Counted from the first letter of the stretch, positions 1 through 8,471 are shown. The stretch: 64,000 bases of DNA from Natronospira bacteriovora (GCF_030848495.1 NZ_JAVDDT010000004.1:1-64000); one strand, 5' to 3'. Program-made: numbers and translations. The notes: generated by a model not told the origin, from the sequence alone.

Positions 1-34
1 CAGATCCCCCGCACCAACGATCCCCACCAAAAAA

Positions 35-62
35 AACCCCGGCACAGCCCTGTGCCGGGGTT
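35..62 (-). terminator. Rho-independent terminator of the small RNA
   Basis: A 12-bp perfect stem (AACCCCGGCACA paired with TGTGCCGGGGTT) closes a 4-nt loop. Read on the minus strand it is followed by an unbroken U-run (the A-run at 29-36 on the plus strand). The T-run exists only on the minus side, so it ends a transcript coming from the right, although no convincing protein gene lies there. Confidence 0.85.
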
Positions 63-195
63 CACCTGTCAGCGAAAGGTGATTGAGTGCGCGTCCGCCA
101 CCTTGCCTGGCGTGCCTCCCTGCAGTGGCCGGCTGATCGTCTTCCTGCGATCGGTCCCTTATGCGACATCCTGTCGCTTTGTCTGCCTGGCCAAC
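35..195 (-). ncRNA. Candidate RsmY/RsmZ/CsrB-type CsrA-sequestering small RNA
   Basis: Seen: a non-coding minus-strand interval that ends in a perfect intrinsic terminator and carries five GGA motifs. Two lie in the loops of perfect 5-bp hairpins: GCGAC-AGGAT-GTCGC (163-177) and GATCG-CAGGAAGA-CGATC (135-152). A third sits in a GUG..CAC hairpin at 87-101. The other two are an unpaired AAGGGACC at 153-160 and a GGGA at 116-119. Known: RsmY/RsmZ/CsrB RNAs titrate the translational repressor CsrA/RsmA through repeated loop-exposed A(N)GGA motifs and are activated by the GacA/UvrY response regulator. Inferred: the size (about 160 nt), terminator, -10 and GacA-like box together support this assignment. 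The start near 195 is estimated from the -10. The exact subfamily cannot be told. Confidence 0.75.
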
Positions 196-200
196 GGACG

Positions 201-206
201 ATTAGA
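201..206 (-). promoter_or_regulatory. -10 element of the small RNA
   Basis: On the minus strand the sequence TCTAAT matches the TATAAT consensus at 5 of 6 positions. No good -35 lies 16-18 nt upstream, as expected for a promoter that depends on an activator bound further upstream. It places the RNA start near position 195. Confidence 0.5.
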
Positions 207-255
207 GTATGGACGGTTCGATAAACTTTCACAGTCAGTGGAATCCGCGTCCGCC

Positions 256-273
256 TGTAGGACAATCCCTACA
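256..273 (-). promoter_or_regulatory. GacA/UvrY-like palindromic activator box
   Basis: The sequence TGTAGG-N6-CCTACA is a 6-6-6 palindrome, extendable to nine base pairs per arm. It differs from the known GacA consensus (TGTAAG-N6-CTTACA) by one symmetric base. Its centre is about 70 nt upstream of the predicted small-RNA start. Caution: the outer arms resemble those of REP-like repeats elsewhere in the window, so a degenerate repeat is the alternative. It also lies about 30 nt upstream of dtd and could affect that gene. Confidence 0.6.
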
Positions 274-302
274 GGCCTGACACGCAGACAAGGGGAAGGC
301 TT

Positions 303-764
303 GTGATTGCATTGTTGCAGCGGGTAAGCGAAGCCAGTGTGCGAGTAGGGGGGGAGATCGTTGGCGAGATCGGTCCGGGGCTCGTCGCCCTGTGGGCGGT
401 GGAAACGGGCGACACGGAGAAGGAAGCCCGCCGGCTGGTGGAACGAACCCTGGGCTATCGGGTCTTCAATGATGGCGAAGGTCGAATGAACCTCGCCCTG
501 AAAGACACGGGCGGCGGGCTCCTGATGGTGCCGCAGTTCACCCTGGCGGCGGATACCCGCAAGGGCATGCGCCCGAGCTTCACGCCGGCCGCCAGTCCGG
601 CCGATGGGGAGAGGCTGTTCGCCTTTGCCCTGGCCGAAGCGCGGCAACAGCATGGATCGGTCGCCAGCGGACGCTTTGGCGCCGACATGCAGGTCGGACT
701 GATCAATGACGGCCCGGTGACATTCTGGCTCTCCGTCCCGCCCGCAAATGCACGGCCGGACTGA
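303..764 (+). CDS. dtd: D-aminoacyl-tRNA deacylase
   Basis: Cytosolic proofreading enzyme that hydrolyses the ester bond of D-amino acids (and glycine mischarged on tRNA-Ala), recycling tRNA. The 153-residue product has the family length. The QFTL motif is at residues 78-81 with the conserved Thr80, followed by [11 protein letters not shown]. The second signature NDGPVT is at 135-140 and forms the cross-subunit Gly-cisPro pocket. The start is GTG, with GGGGAAGG just upstream as ribosome-binding site. It is divergent from the small RNA and 77 nt upstream of hisB, so it may be co-transcribed with the his cluster. Confidence 0.93.
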   Translation: MIALLQRVSEASVRVGGEIVGEIGPGLVALWAVETGDTEKEARRLVERTLGYRVFNDGEGRMNLALKDTGGGLLMVPQFTLAADTRKGMRPSFTPAASPADGERLFAFALAEARQQHGSVASGRFGADMQVGLINDGPVTFWLSVPPANARPD

Positions 765-841
765 CCGCCGGCGCGCTGGGAGCCCGCGGCCTGATCCGGT
801 ATGCTTGCTCTTTCAATCTCATCAACAAAGAACCTGACGCC

Positions 842-1435
842 ATGACGGCCCGCAAGGCAGACATTCATCGCAAGACCCGCGAAACCGATGTGCGGGTGAA
901 GCTCGATCTGGACGGCAGCGGTGAGCGCCGCTTCGAGACCGGAGTCCCCTTCCTGGAGCACATGCTCGACCAGATTGCCCGCCACGGCATGGTGGATATT
1001 GAGGTTCATGCCGAAGGCGATCTGGAAATCGACGCCCACCACACGGTGGAAGACGTGGGCATCACCCTGGGACAGGCACTGGCGGAGGCCTGGGGCGACG
1101 GCCGCGGGATTGTCCGTTACGGCCATGCCTATGTGCCACTGGATGAAGCCCTGTCGCGGGTGGTGGTGGATCTTTCCGGTCGCCCGGGCCTGGAGTATCG
1201 GGTGGACTACCCGCGGGCACGCATCGGCGATTTCGATGTGGATCTGATCCGAGAATTCTTCCAGGGCCTGGTCAACCACGCCCGCATCACCCTGCATGTG
1301 GACAACCTCGCCGGACGCAACGCCCATCATGTGGCCGAGACTGTCTTCAAGGCCTTTGGTCGTGCCCTGCGCATGGCGGTGGAAAGCGATCCGCGCCTGG
1401 GGGATGCCACGCCATCCACCAAGGGGAGCCTGTAG
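842..1435 (+). CDS. hisB: Imidazoleglycerol-phosphate dehydratase (monofunctional)
   Basis: Catalyses dehydration of imidazoleglycerol phosphate to imidazole-acetol phosphate, step six of histidine synthesis. The product has 197 residues. Metal-binding HHTVED lies at residues 66-71 and AHHVAE at 161-166, the two repeats that bind manganese. There is no N-terminal HAD phosphatase domain, unlike the bifunctional enterobacterial HisB, so histidinol-phosphate phosphatase must be encoded elsewhere. First gene of the hisBHAFIE run; hisG, hisD and hisC are not in the window. Confidence 0.96.
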   Translation: MTARKADIHRKTRETDVRVKLDLDGSGERRFETGVPFLEHMLDQIARHGMVDIEVHAEGDLEIDAHHTVEDVGITLGQALAEAWGDGRGIVRYGHAYVPLDEALSRVVVDLSGRPGLEYRVDYPRARIGDFDVDLIREFFQGLVNHARITLHVDNLAGRNAHHVAETVFKAFGRALRMAVESDPRLGDATPSTKGSL

Positions 1436-1455
1436 CCGCCGCGACGGATTCCAGC

Positions 1456-2073
1456 ATGAACGAGATTGCGGTCATTGATTACGGCATGGGCAACCTGCAT
1501 TCCATGGCCAAGGCTCTGGAGACGGTCGCCGATGGCCATCGGGTTCGCATCGTGGACACCCCGGAAGCCATTGAACGGGCCGACCGACTGGTCTTTCCCG
1601 GCGTGGGCGCCATGAGTGCCTGCATGCAGGCACTGCGTGAACGCGGCCTGCTGGAGGCCATTCGCCAGGCGGCCAACGACCGCCCTTTCCTCGGTGTCTG
1701 CCTGGGCATGCAGGCCCTGTTCGAGCACAGCGAGGAGGGCGGCGCTTCCCAGGGCCTGGGGCTGCTAAAGGGCCGTGTCCGGCGCTTCGAGGCCGAGGCC
1801 GAGCTCAAGATTCCGCACATGGGCTGGAACCGGGTATGCGCCACCGCGGAGCATCCCGTGCTGTCCGGCCTTAATGAGGCCTGGTTCTATTTCGTTCACA
1901 GCTATTACTGCGAACCGGCCGAGCCTTCGGCCATTGCCGGTGAATGCCGTTATGGCCGCAACTTCTGTGCGGCCGTGAGCCAGGACAAGTTGTTCGCCGT
2001 TCAGTTTCATCCGGAGAAAAGCCAGGGCGATGGCCTGCGCCTGCTGCGCAATTTCGTCCACTGGCGACCTTGA
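1456..2073 (+). CDS. hisH: Imidazole glycerol phosphate synthase, glutaminase subunit
   Basis: Class-I glutamine amidotransferase subunit that feeds ammonia through HisF to make imidazoleglycerol phosphate and AICAR. 205 residues. The nucleophile Cys82 lies in LGVCLGMQ; His185 and Glu187 of FHPEKS complete the triad; the oxyanion-loop region PGVGAM is at 48-53. It follows hisB by 20 nt and precedes hisA, with its partner hisF two genes downstream in the usual order. Confidence 0.96.
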   Translation: MNEIAVIDYGMGNLHSMAKALETVADGHRVRIVDTPEAIERADRLVFPGVGAMSACMQALRERGLLEAIRQAANDRPFLGVCLGMQALFEHSEEGGASQGLGLLKGRVRRFEAEAELKIPHMGWNRVCATAEHPVLSGLNEAWFYFVHSYYCEPAEPSAIAGECRYGRNFCAAVSQDKLFAVQFHPEKSQGDGLRLLRNFVHWRP

Positions 2074-2085
2074 GGAGGAAGGAGC

Positions 2086-2841
2086 ATGCTCGTTATTCCG
2101 GCAATCGACATTCAGGATGGACGCTGTGTTCGCCTGCGCCAGGGCGACCTTGATGACGCAACGGTGTTCTCGGACAACCCGGCCGAGGTGGCGCGACGCT
2201 GGGTGGACGCCGGCGCCGAACGTCTTCATGTCGTGGATCTGGATGGGGCCAAGGCCGGGCGCCCGGTCAACCACAAGACCGTCGCCGACATCGTTCAGGC
2301 CTGTGGTGACATTCCGGTTCAGGTGGGGGGCGGCATCCGGGACGAAGACAGTGCCGACGCCTACCTCTCCACCGGGGTGGAGTGGGTCATCATCGGCACC
2401 CGGGCGGTGAACACGCCGCACTTCGTCGAAGACCTCTGCGTGGAGTACCCGGGGCGCATCATCGTCGGCCTGGATGCCCGTGACGGCAAGGTGGCCATCG
2501 ACGCCTGGTCCAAGCTGTCCGAGCACGATGTGCTGGATCTGGCCCAGAAATACGAGAATGACGGGGTCTGCGCCATCATCTTCACCGACATCAGCAAGGA
2601 CGGCATGATGCAGGGTCCGTCGGTGGAATCCACCCGGGAACTGGCCCAGGCCATCAACATCCCGGTGATTGCCTCCGGCGGTGTCAGCAAGCTCGACGAT
2701 CTCAAGACGCTGGCCCGTTACCAGGACGAGGGGATTCAGGGCGCCATCGTGGGTCGAGCCATCTATGAAGGCGGCATTGATCTGGCCGAAGCCATCCGGC
2801 ATTTCCATGGCGACCCGATCCGGGACGCGGATGCCACCTGA
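2086..2841 (+). CDS. hisA: Phosphoribosylformimino-AICAR-phosphate isomerase
   Basis: A (beta/alpha)8-barrel isomerase that opens the aminoaldose ring of ProFAR by Amadori rearrangement. 251 residues. Catalytic Asp8 is in PAIDIQDG, and the second acid is Asp130 in VGLDARDG. Phosphate-binding loops are VGGGIRDE (80-87) and the later ASGGVSK. The start has a very strong ribosome-binding site (AGGAGGAAGGAG). Five bases separate its stop from the preferred hisF start. Confidence 0.96.
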   Translation: MLVIPAIDIQDGRCVRLRQGDLDDATVFSDNPAEVARRWVDAGAERLHVVDLDGAKAGRPVNHKTVADIVQACGDIPVQVGGGIRDEDSADAYLSTGVEWVIIGTRAVNTPHFVEDLCVEYPGRIIVGLDARDGKVAIDAWSKLSEHDVLDLAQKYENDGVCAIIFTDISKDGMMQGPSVESTRELAQAINIPVIASGGVSKLDDLKTLARYQDEGIQGAIVGRAIYEGGIDLAEAIRHFHGDPIRDADAT

Positions 2842-2845
2842 GATC

Positions 2846-3658
2846 ATGACTTCCGGCACCCGTTCTGGCCTGGCGAAACGCATCATCCCCTGTCTGGACG
2901 TGGACAAGGGGCGCGTGGTCAAGGGCGTGCAGTTCGAGAACATCCGCGATGCCGGTGACCCGGTCGAGATCGCCCGCCGCTATGACGCGGAAGGGGCCGA
3001 CGAAATCACCTTCCTGGACATCTCCGCCAGCCACGAAGGCCGCCAGACCATGGTGGATGTGGTGGAGCGAGTGGCCGGCCAGGTCTTCATGCCCCTGACC
3101 GTGGGCGGCGGGATCCGCGCCTGCGAGGATGTCCGGCGCATGCTGCGGGCCGGGGCGGACAAGGTCGCCATCAATACGGCGGCCGTGCATGACCCGGAGC
3201 TGGTGGCGGAAGCGGCCCGTCGCTTCGGCCGCCAGTGCATCGTGGTTGCCATCGATGCCAAGCGGGTCAGTGGCAATGACGACGCACCACGCTGGGAGAT
3301 CTTCACACACGGCGGACGCAAGCCCACCGGCCTGGATGCCATTGAGTGGGCGGCCCGAATGGCCGAGCTGGGGGCCGGCGAACTGCTGGTGACCAGCATG
3401 GATCGGGACGGTACCCGCCAGGGCTTCGACCTTGCACTGACCCGCGCCATCAGTGAGCGGGTGTCCGTGCCCATCATCGCCTCCGGCGGCGTGGGCAATC
3501 TCGATCATCTGATTGCCGGCCTGCGTGACGGTGGAGCCGATGCCGTTCTGGCCGCCAGCATTTTCCACTTCGGCGAGTACAGCATCGAACAGGCCCGCGA
3601 GGCCCTGATTGCCGCCGGCCTGCCCATGCGCCCGCTCGCGGGAGCCCACCATGAGTGA
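2846..3658 (+). CDS. hisF: Imidazole glycerol phosphate synthase, cyclase subunit
   Basis: Cyclase half of IGP synthase, working with HisH. A 270-residue barrel with catalytic Asp18 (IPCLDVDKG) and Asp137 (VAIDAKR), plus the two phosphate loops VGGGIR and ASGGVG. The ATG at 2846 is chosen because an ATG at 2831 would overlap hisA and neither has a clear ribosome-binding site. About ten residues precede the usual [11 protein letters not shown]-terminus. The stop overlaps the hisI start by 8 nt. Confidence 0.95.
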   Translation: MTSGTRSGLAKRIIPCLDVDKGRVVKGVQFENIRDAGDPVEIARRYDAEGADEITFLDISASHEGRQTMVDVVERVAGQVFMPLTVGGGIRACEDVRRMLRAGADKVAINTAAVHDPELVAEAARRFGRQCIVVAIDAKRVSGNDDAPRWEIFTHGGRKPTGLDAIEWAARMAELGAGELLVTSMDRDGTRQGFDLALTRAISERVSVPIIASGGVGNLDHLIAGLRDGGADAVLAASIFHFGEYSIEQAREALIAAGLPMRPLAGAHHE

Positions 3659-4058
3659 AGCGGGTGACAGGGAGATGGCCTGGCTGGATGCGGTGGCTTT
3701 CGATGAGAACGGCCTGGTGGCCGCCATTGCACAGGATGCCGACAGTGGCGATGTGCTGATGCTGGCCTGGATGAATCGTGCCGCCTTGGCGGAAACGGCA
3801 CGCCTGGGCGAGGCCGTCTATTTTTCCCGCTCCCGCCAGCGCCTGTGGCACAAGGGCGAGCGCTCCGGACATGTTCAGAAGGTGGAGTCCATTCGCCTGG
3901 ATTGCGATGGTGATGCCGTGCTGCTGTCCATCCGGCAGCACGGGGGCATCGCCTGTCACACCGGGCGTCGGCGCTGCCTTTTCCGGCAGCTGGTGAACGG
4001 GCAGTGGCAGACCACCGACCCTGTTCTCAAGAACCCGGGTGATATTTATGGGCAATGA
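3651..4058 (+). CDS. hisI: Phosphoribosyl-AMP cyclohydrolase
   Basis: Zinc enzyme that opens the adenine ring of PR-AMP in the third step of histidine synthesis. 135 residues. Signature residues [16 protein letters not shown] lie at 59-74, with zinc cysteines Cys85, Cys102 and Cys109 ([17 protein letters not shown]). The ATG at 3651 is preceded by GGGAG. It is separate from hisE rather than fused as in E. coli; the hisE start lies inside its last codons. Confidence 0.95.
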   Translation: MSEAGDREMAWLDAVAFDENGLVAAIAQDADSGDVLMLAWMNRAALAETARLGEAVYFSRSRQRLWHKGERSGHVQKVESIRLDCDGDAVLLSIRQHGGIACHTGRRRCLFRQLVNGQWQTTDPVLKNPGDIYGQ

Positions 4059-4380
4059 AACGGCGGAATCCCTGCTGGCGGCACTTGACCGGGTCATTCG
4101 CGAACGTCGAAACGCGGATCCGGCACATTCCTACGTGGCGTCCCTGCTGCAGGACGGCCCGGCCCGCATCAGCCGCAAGCTGGGCGAGGAGGCCGTGGAA
4201 GCGGTGATCGCCGGCATCAGCGAGGACGATGAAGCCCTGGCGGCTGAACTGGCCGATCTCTGGTTCCACAGCCTGGTACTGCTGGCCAGTCGTGGCCTCG
4301 ACTCCACGGCGGTCACGTCGGTGCTGGAACAACGCTTTGGCCTCTCCGGCCTGGAAGAAAAACGCCGTCGCGAAAACTGA
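4048..4380 (+). CDS. hisE: Phosphoribosyl-ATP pyrophosphatase
   Basis: Hydrolyses PR-ATP to PR-AMP and pyrophosphate, the second step of histidine synthesis. 110 residues of the all-alpha MazG-like fold with the diagnostic [14 protein letters not shown] helix and the downstream [13 protein letters not shown] segment. The ATG at 4048 is preferred over a GTG at 4039 because GGGTG sits 6 nt before it. It overlaps hisI by 11 nt and ends the his run. Confidence 0.94.
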   Translation: MGNETAESLLAALDRVIRERRNADPAHSYVASLLQDGPARISRKLGEEAVEAVIAGISEDDEALAAELADLWFHSLVLLASRGLDSTAVTSVLEQRFGLSGLEEKRRREN

Positions 4381-4413
4381 TCCAGGACAAGTCGGTACCT
4401 GAGCGGTGTCAGC

Positions 4414-4419
4414 TACAAT
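4414..4419 (+). promoter_or_regulatory. Possible -10 element ahead of tatA
   Basis: TACAAT in the 114-nt hisE-tatA gap matches the -10 consensus at 5 of 6 positions. The -35 region is poor. It could give tatABC its own transcription in addition to read-through from the his genes. Confidence 0.3.
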
Positions 4420-4494
4420 AGCCATCATTCGTTGAGTCCGGCAGGACGCGACCCGCGCCCCGGAAACAAGAGCAATCAGCAGGAGTAGGACATC

Positions 4495-4749
4495 ATGGGC
4501 ATCGGCGGCATCGGTATCTGGCAGCTATTGATCATCCTGGCCATCGTTATCCTTCTGTTCGGCACCAAGCGGCTGCGCAATATCGGCCAGGATCTTGGCA
4601 ATGCGGTTCGGGGCTTTCGCTCTGCCGTGAAAGACGGCGATCAGCAAGAGCCGGAAGAAGAGGAAACCTCCGAGCGCCTGAACCAGAAGGACGGCAGCGA
4701 GGATGCCGACTTCGGCAAGGATCGTCAGAACGACGAACACAAGTCCTGA
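4495..4749 (+). CDS. tatA: Sec-independent translocase subunit TatA
   Basis: Pore-forming subunit of the twin-arginine system that exports folded proteins. 84 residues. A short N-terminal membrane helix ([18 protein letters not shown]) is followed by the FGTKRL hinge and the amphipathic helix [18 protein letters not shown], then a charged disordered tail. An AGGAG ribosome-binding site precedes the ATG. tatB starts 5 nt after its stop. Confidence 0.95.
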   Translation: MGIGGIGIWQLLIILAIVILLFGTKRLRNIGQDLGNAVRGFRSAVKDGDQQEPEEEETSERLNQKDGSEDADFGKDRQNDEHKS

Positions 4750-4754
4750 CGGCC

Positions 4755-4982
4755 ATGGGCATCTGGGAAATCCTGCTCATCGCCCTGGTCATCCTGGTGG
4801 TGGCCGGTCCGGAACGGTTGCCGGTGATCATGCGCAGCATCGGCAGCTGGGTGGGGCGCGGTCGCGCCACCCTGCAGGGCATTCAGGCCGAGCTGGAACG
4901 CGAGGGCGAGGAACTGCGGCGAGGCGTGAACACGGATCAGGACGGAAAGGATGCCGAGGGCAGGGAGAAGGAGCGTGACTGA
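4755..4982 (+). CDS. tatB: Sec-independent translocase subunit TatB
   Basis: Forms the TatBC receptor for twin-arginine signal peptides. The N-terminal helix IWEILLIALVILVVAG is followed by the TatB hallmark GPERLP and an amphipathic helix. At 75 residues it is much shorter than E. coli TatB (171) and lacks most of the C-terminal tail. It is named TatB over a second TatA from the GPERLP motif and its place between tatA and tatC. Confidence 0.88.
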   Translation: MGIWEILLIALVILVVAGPERLPVIMRSIGSWVGRGRATLQGIQAELEREGEELRRGVNTDQDGKDAEGREKERD

Positions 4983-5724
4983 TCAGCAGACGCCCCTGAT
5001 CGATCACCTCACCGAGCTGCGCAACCGCCTTCTGCGCATGATCGCGGCGGTGCTGCTGGCCTTCGTGGCCATTGCCCCATTTGCCCGCACGCTGTTCACC
5101 TGGCTGTCGGAGCCACTGGCCCGCCACCTGCCGGCGGAAAGCAGCCTGATTGCCACCCAGGTCGCCTCGCCCTTCCTGACCCCCTTCAAGATGGCGCTGG
5201 TGGCCGCCATATTCCTGGTCATCCCCTATCTGCTTTACCAGGTCTGGGCCTTCATCGCGCCGGGCCTGTATCAGCGCGAGAAGCGGCTGGTGCTGCCGCT
5301 GATGGTGGCCAGCAGCCTGCTCTTCTATCTGGGCGCCGCCTTCGCCTGGTTCGTGGTGCTGCCGCTGGTGTTCGGCTTTTTCGTCGCCGTGGCCCCGGAA
5401 GGGGTGGCGGTGATGACCGACATCCACCATTACCTGAATTTCGTTCTCAGCCTGTTCCTGGCCTTCGGCCTGGCCTTTCAGGTTCCGGTGGCAACCGTGC
5501 TGATCGTTCGCGCGGGCCTGACCACACCGGCGGCCATGAAGACCAAACGCCCCTATGTGCTGGTGGGTGTATTCATCGTGGGCATGCTGCTGACACCGCC
5601 GGACGTCATCTCCCAGACGCTGCTGGCCCTGCCGGTATACGCCCTGTTCGAACTGGGGCTGGTCATGGCCTACTGGCTGGTGCCGGGCATTCGCGAAGTG
5701 GAGGCCCAACGCGGCGAGCGTTGA
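4975..5724 (+). CDS. tatC: Sec-independent translocase subunit TatC
   Basis: Six-helix inner-membrane protein that recognises twin-arginine signals. 249 residues. The N-terminal LIDHLTELRNRLLR is the family signature, and the family motif VFIVGMLLTPPDVISQ near the C-terminal third is present. The GTG at 4975 is chosen because it overlaps tatB by 8 nt and is preceded by GGGAG. An in-frame ATG at 4951 would add residues unlike the family. Confidence 0.95.
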   Translation: MTDQQTPLIDHLTELRNRLLRMIAAVLLAFVAIAPFARTLFTWLSEPLARHLPAESSLIATQVASPFLTPFKMALVAAIFLVIPYLLYQVWAFIAPGLYQREKRLVLPLMVASSLLFYLGAAFAWFVVLPLVFGFFVAVAPEGVAVMTDIHHYLNFVLSLFLAFGLAFQVPVATVLIVRAGLTTPAAMKTKRPYVLVGVFIVGMLLTPPDVISQTLLALPVYALFELGLVMAYWLVPGIREVEAQRGER

Positions 5725-5765
5725 TCAGGGCAGCCCTGCACAGGGGTTTCCCGGGCCATGGACAC

Positions 5766-5798
5766 AAAAAAGCGGGACACCCGCTCGGATGTCCCGCT
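5766..5798 (-). terminator. Rho-independent terminator after the plug-like gene
   Basis: Stem AGCGGGACA / TGTCCCGCT with a 10-nt loop. On the minus strand it is followed by a U-run (A-run 5766-5771). It lies just past the stop of the 115-residue minus-strand gene. It could also weakly end tatABC transcripts, although the plus side lacks a T-run. Confidence 0.75.
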
Positions 5799-5832
5799 GT
5801 TGTCGGATCCAGGCTTGATCCCGATACCCGGC

Positions 5833-6180
5833 TCAGGGCTCACTGGGCTGCATCTGCACCCGCGTCGTGGACAGGCGCGGATCCAGGCGCCACAGGGCAT
5901 CATCGAGATCCATGGCCCCGGTCCGGTAGATGTCCTCGCGGGTATAGACCCTGAGTCCCGAGGAACCGGCACCCACACGGCCGCGCACACTCAGGCGGTT
6001 CACGTCGCGGCTGATCCGACTGCCGGTAATGGTGATTTTCCCGTTGTCGGTGGCAAAGGCGGCCACCGCATCGCCGCTCGGGCGATCCTGCCGGGCGTCA
6101 CTGGCAAGAGCCGTGCCGGCGGCAAGGAACAGGGTCACCGCGCCGGCCGTGGCAAGTGTTTTCAAATCCCTGATATTCAT
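5833..6180 (-). CDS. Small exported protein resembling part of a TonB plug
   Basis: 115 residues with a Sec signal peptide (MNIRDLKTLATAGAVTLFLA, cut after ALASDA or nearby). The start at 6180 is fixed by a textbook GGAGGTGA ribosome-binding site; a longer frame upstream is not needed. After the signal come GKITITGSRISRD and later YTREDIYRTGAMDLDDAL. These resemble two landmarks of TonB-dependent receptor plugs, the VTGSRI strand and an I..TGA.nladaLr segment. No beta-barrel follows: the protein simply ends. The stand-alone function is unknown. It has its own terminator and is divergent from the EamA gene. The plug resemblance is by eye only. Confidence 0.75.
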   Translation of the reverse strand: MNIRDLKTLATAGAVTLFLAAGTALASDARQDRPSGDAVAAFATDNGKITITGSRISRDVNRLSVRGRVGAGSSGLRVYTREDIYRTGAMDLDDALWRLDPRLSTTRVQMQPSEP

Positions 6181-6379
6181 GGCATTCACCTCCAGATACG
6201 AGGCCTCCCAACAGCAAGCCGGACATTCCCGGGCATTCATTGAGTATAGACTTCTCGCAGGCCATGCGGTTCCAGCCGCATCCGACCTGCCGGCAGAATT
6301 GAACTTTGCCCATGGCGGGCAGTCCAGGGAGGCTCGGATTGCCCCGAGCTTTGCCCTTATCCATCACCGGAGTGTCCCC

Positions 6380-7321
6380 ATGGCCAGCGACTGGAAAATA
6401 CGCCTGGGCCTGATCGCCAGCTTTGTGCTGATCTGCCTGATCTGGGGCTCCACCTTCATGGCCATCCGCATCGGGGTTCAGGATCTGCCGCCCTGGCTCA
6501 TGGCCGGCACCCGTTTTCTGCTGGCCGGTGGCCTGCTCGCAGCGGTGGCCTTCCTGGCCGGCCAGCGACCCGGTACCCGTTCGGACTGGGTCACGGCCAC
6601 CGTCATGGCGATTCTGATGGTGGCGGTGGGCAACGGCTTCGTCACCTGGGCCGAGCAATGGGTGCCATCCAACAAGGCCGCCCTGCTGATCACCACCGGC
6701 GCCATGTGGATCACCCTCTTCGGTGCCATTGGCGCCAAGGGGCACCGGATTACCCTGCGAATCGGTACCGGCCTGGTGGTGGGCTTCAGCGGGGCGATCA
6801 TGATGCTGGCACCCGAGAACGGCCTGGATACCGGCTATCTGTGGGCGCAGATCGTGATCCTCATTTCCTCCGTCGGCTGGGCCATTGGCACCACCTATCG
6901 GCGCAATGTACGAGTGAGTACCGGCCCACTGATGTTCGCGGCCATGCAGATGGGGCTGGGGGGCCTTCTGCTGACCGTGGTGGGCCTGCTCAATGGAGAA
7001 TGGGGGCAGTGGCAATGGACCCTGCCGGGAACCCTGGCCTGGCTGTATCTGACGATCTTTGGCTCCTGCATTGCCTACGCCTTCTATGTCTGGTTGATCG
7101 ACCGCACCACCCCGGCCCGCCTCGGTGCCACGGCCTACATCGTCCCGGCCATTGCCACCGTCATGGGCTGGCTGTTTCTGGGCGAGGCACTGGAAGGCAT
7201 CCAGTTCATCGGTGTCTTCGTGATCATCCTGGGCGTCGTACTGGTGACGGCACCGGCCAGCCGCCGACGGGGCCGCGCGGCCGAAACCGCCATTGACGAT
7301 GACGGCATGAAACGACCCTGA
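6380..7321 (+). CDS. EamA/DMT-family transporter (YedA-like)
   Basis: Inner-membrane drug/metabolite transporter of about 313 residues with ten predicted helices in two EamA repeats. The first helix carries the typical LIWGSTFMAIRIGVQDLPP, followed by GTRFLLAGG. The second half has SSVGWAIGTTYRR. The substrate is unknown; relatives export amino acids or metabolites. The ATG at 6380 starts at the first hydrophobic segment; an upstream extension of the frame has no such character. A second, only distantly similar EamA protein lies at 26386. Confidence 0.85.
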   Translation: MASDWKIRLGLIASFVLICLIWGSTFMAIRIGVQDLPPWLMAGTRFLLAGGLLAAVAFLAGQRPGTRSDWVTATVMAILMVAVGNGFVTWAEQWVPSNKAALLITTGAMWITLFGAIGAKGHRITLRIGTGLVVGFSGAIMMLAPENGLDTGYLWAQIVILISSVGWAIGTTYRRNVRVSTGPLMFAAMQMGLGGLLLTVVGLLNGEWGQWQWTLPGTLAWLYLTIFGSCIAYAFYVWLIDRTTPARLGATAYIVPAIATVMGWLFLGEALEGIQFIGVFVIILGVVLVTAPASRRRGRAAETAIDDDGMKRP

Positions 7322-7342
7322 CGACGTTCCCGCCACCCTGTT

Positions 7343-7669
7343 ATGCTGACAGCCATGCTGGATCGTCTGCTCACCATGCTGGAGAAAGGTCAGGACAACG
7401 CCATGCTGCGTTTCAGCCTGGGGCAGGAGTATGCCCGCCGCGACCGTCACGAGGAAGCAGCCCGCCACTTCGCCGAAGCGGTACGACAGCAGCCGGATTA
7501 TTCCGCTGCCTGGAAGGGGTATGGCAAGGCCCTGGCGAACCAGGGCGCGCTCGTGGAGTCAGCCGAGGTCTACCGCCGGGGCATCGCGGTGGCGGAAGAG
7601 AAAGGGGACAAGCAGGCTGCCCGGGAGATGCAGGTCTTTCTCAAGCGAATCGAAAAGAACCTTTCCTGA
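7343..7669 (+). CDS. Small TPR-repeat protein
   Basis: 108 residues containing about two tetratricopeptide repeats. NAMLRFSLGQEYARRDRHEEAARHFA begins the first, and AAWKGYGKALANQGALVESAEVYRRG fits the second. The remainder is a charged capping helix. No signal peptide, so probably a cytosolic protein-protein adaptor. Partner unknown. An in-frame ATG at 7355 is an alternative start. It is 37 nt upstream of the LOG-family gene. Confidence 0.75.
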   Translation: MLTAMLDRLLTMLEKGQDNAMLRFSLGQEYARRDRHEEAARHFAEAVRQQPDYSAAWKGYGKALANQGALVESAEVYRRGIAVAEEKGDKQAAREMQVFLKRIEKNLS

Positions 7670-7706
7670 ACCATTCAACAAGCACCATTTCGCCGGAACC
7701 TTGACC

Positions 7707-8441
7707 ATGCATAACGACAACTTTGAATCCATCACGGAACGCCAGCGCAGTCGGCAGCGCAATGACAGCAGTCTGACCCGCGAGTCCTGGAAGATCTTTC
7801 AGATCATGGCCGAGTTCGTCGAGGGCTTCGAAAAGCTTTCCCGCATTCGCCCCTCGGTCAGCATCTTCGGCTCGGCACGCACACCGGAGGATCACCCCTA
7901 TTACAAGCTCGCCGAGGACATTGCCCTGAGCTTGTCCGATGCCGGCTTCTCGGTGGTGACCGGCGGTGGCCCGGGCATCATGGGCGCGGCGAACAAGGGC
8001 GCCTTCAAGGGCCGGGCACCCTCCATCGGGCTCAATATCGACCTGCCCCAGGAGCAGGCGCCGAACCCGGATCAGGACATCGAACTCCATTTCCGGCATT
8101 TCTTCACCCGCAAGGTGATGTTCGTGAAATACGCCTCGGCCTACGTGGTGCTGCCCGGGGGCTTCGGCACCCTGGACGAGCTGGCGGAAATTCTGACCCT
8201 GGTTCAGACCGGCAAGACACGACGTATCCCCATCGTGCTGGTGGGCCGGGACTTCTGGAGCGGCCTGATCGACTGGTTCCAGGCGCGTCTCGTGGGTGAG
8301 GGCATGATCTCGGCCGATGACATGAGTCTCTTCCACGTGGTGGAAACACCGGATGAAGTGATTGACTGCATCTTCGAACACTACAGCACCCGCCGTTTCG
8401 AACCCTCGGAATCGGAACGGGAAGTGATGCTGGACCTTTGA
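7707..8441 (+). CDS. LOG-family (TIGR00730) Rossmann-fold protein
   Basis: 244 residues. The lysine-decarboxylase-like/LOG fold is identified by TGGGPGIMGAANKGA (86-100) and PGGFGTLDEL (150-159), the nucleotide and phosphoribosyl binding motifs. Members hydrolyse nucleoside 5'-monophosphates to base and ribose 5-phosphate; this longer form is common in proteobacteria and its substrate is unsettled. The N-terminal 50 residues are polar and charged. The ATG at 7707 is taken because the frame upstream overlaps the TPR gene in another register. Confidence 0.85.
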   Translation: MHNDNFESITERQRSRQRNDSSLTRESWKIFQIMAEFVEGFEKLSRIRPSVSIFGSARTPEDHPYYKLAEDIALSLSDAGFSVVTGGGPGIMGAANKGAFKGRAPSIGLNIDLPQEQAPNPDQDIELHFRHFFTRKVMFVKYASAYVVLPGGFGTLDELAEILTLVQTGKTRRIPIVLVGRDFWSGLIDWFQARLVGEGMISADDMSLFHVVETPDEVIDCIFEHYSTRRFEPSESEREVMLDL

Positions 8442-8471
8442 GGCCTGGCCGAAGGCAAGGGAGCCGCTGAC

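Noticed and set aside
62-265. Minus-strand 67-residue open frame before dtd
   Set aside because: It overlaps the predicted small RNA with its hairpins and runs to the terminator; composition is not protein-like and it has no ribosome-binding site.
256-273. GacA-like box as a mere REP fragment
   Set aside because: Its outer CCTGTAGG arms resemble the REP-like unit, but the inner GCGCGGAT..ATCCGCGC core and the GGGGG end are missing and the N6 spacing fits a GacA site; kept as an alternative, not preferred.
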